Assembly (NCBI GenBank): GCA_903921135.1
Contig: CAIXOY010000445.1
Span: forward strand, 1 to 5,845
Length of the DNA stretch: 5,845 bases
Direction of reading: 5' to 3'
DNA from: an uncultured Gammaproteobacteria bacterium
GTDB lineage: Bacteria > Pseudomonadota > Gammaproteobacteria > Pseudomonadales > UBA5518
Under the pieces are notes generated by a model. It worked only from the letters and a program-made list of their open reading frames with translations, did no database searches and was not told where the DNA came from. A program made the translations under genes and the position numbers. Positions 5,389-5,845 of this stretch are shown here, in pieces (position 1 is the stretch's first letter; every line of letters starts with the position of its first letter).

Positions 5389-5845
5389 TCAATCCGCCGC
5401 CAGCACCGCGCTCTTCGCCCGCCCCGCCGCGACGACCGCATAAGCGCCCAGCGCCACCGCCACCGACAGCGCACTCGTCCAGAATTGCGATCGCAGTTCC
5501 GGCGTGAGCGCCATCGCCATCAGCACAGCGGTCATGGCGAAAATGGTGAAGTAGCTCAGCCACGGGAACAGCCACATCTTCACGGCGGGCTCGTGCCCCG
5601 CGGCGATCGCCTGCCGGCGCAGCCTGACCTGCGAGATTGCCATGGAGAGGTAGATCACTACGATCAGAGCGCCGGAGGCATTCACCAGGAAGGCAAAGAC
5701 GCCATTCGGCGACCAGAGTTGCGCGCCCACGCCGATGAAGCCTGCAACGCTGCCCAGTATCACGGAGCGCGAGGGCACGCGGCGCGGGTTCAGTTTCACC
5801 AGCCAGCGCGGCGCATCGCCCTTTTCGGCGAGCACGAAGAGCACG
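5389..5845 (-). CDS. Amino-acid permease, APC family, GabP-like (C-terminal part, runs off right edge)
   Basis: The minus strand encodes the last 151 or more residues of an inner-membrane amino-acid:proton symporter. The frame is open to the window edge, so the true start lies outside. The visible part begins with LFVLAEKGDAP, the conserved loop of the LysP/GabP/AroP group, followed by four hydrophobic segments (local residues about 28-44, 49-71, 91-113 and 121-140), matching the final four membrane helices. NASGALIVVIYLSMAISQVRL and VKMWLFPWLSYFTI closely resemble the corresponding parts of the E. coli gamma-aminobutyrate permease GabP as I recall them, so 4-aminobutyrate or a related amino acid is a reasonable guess. 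The group is broad and specificity cannot be settled from the C-terminus. It converges on the esterase gene with only 27 nt between the stop codons. Confidence 0.88.
   Translation of the reverse strand, partial: VLFVLAEKGDAPRWLVKLNPRRVPSRSVILGSVAGFIGVGAQLWSPNGVFAFLVNASGALIVVIYLSMAISQVRLRRQAIAAGHEPAVKMWLFPWLSYFTIFAMTAVLMAMALTPELRSQFWTSALSVAVALGAYAVVAAGRAKSAVLAAD

Noticed and set aside
5364..5390. Possible intrinsic terminator between the esterase and permease genes
   Set aside because: Stems are only 4-5 bp and no T-rich run follows on either strand.

Overview
The window is high-GC chromosomal DNA (by eye about two thirds G+C), with strong G/C preference at third codon positions and GTG starts. 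Gene density and style fit a proteobacterium, most plausibly a Gammaproteobacterium of the Xanthomonadales/Nevskiales type or a Betaproteobacterium. No rRNA, tRNA, mobile element, CRISPR array or other lineage-defining marker is present, so this placement is an inference from composition and protein character.

Layout from left to right: (1) 1-638, minus strand: the N-terminal part of a polysaccharide/lipopolysaccharide flippase, cut by the left edge and starting on a GTG. (2) 639-907: a divergent intergenic region with a good minus-strand promoter, a GC-rich hairpin at the predicted 5' end of the flippase transcript, short GCCGCA repeats and a weaker plus-strand -10 box. (3) 908-1807, plus: an exported protein of unknown function. 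(4) 1808-1897: a short gap with a convincing sigma70-type promoter and ribosome binding site. (5) 1898-5361, plus: a tight three-gene operon of a short-chain dehydrogenase/reductase, a zinc-dependent medium-chain alcohol dehydrogenase and an exported type-B carboxylesterase, with gaps of 30 and 11 nt. (6) 5389-5845, minus: the C-terminal part of an APC-family amino-acid permease resembling GabP, convergent with the operon and cut by the right edge.

The coherent unit is the three-gene operon. All three proteins keep their catalytic residues (Ser/Tyr/Lys in the SDR; three catalytic and four structural zinc ligands in the ADH; Ser/Glu/His in the esterase). The simplest reading is a small catabolic module: an ester is hydrolysed outside the cytoplasmic membrane, the released alcohol enters the cell, and two dehydrogenases oxidise it. 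The substrate cannot be read from the sequence. The flippase belongs to a separate envelope-polysaccharide locus, and the permease appears unrelated or only loosely related.

I do not see a strong candidate for a wholly new biological system. The points most worth a second look are the operon as an uncharacterised ester/alcohol module, the orphan exported protein, and the promoter/hairpin architecture of the divergent region.
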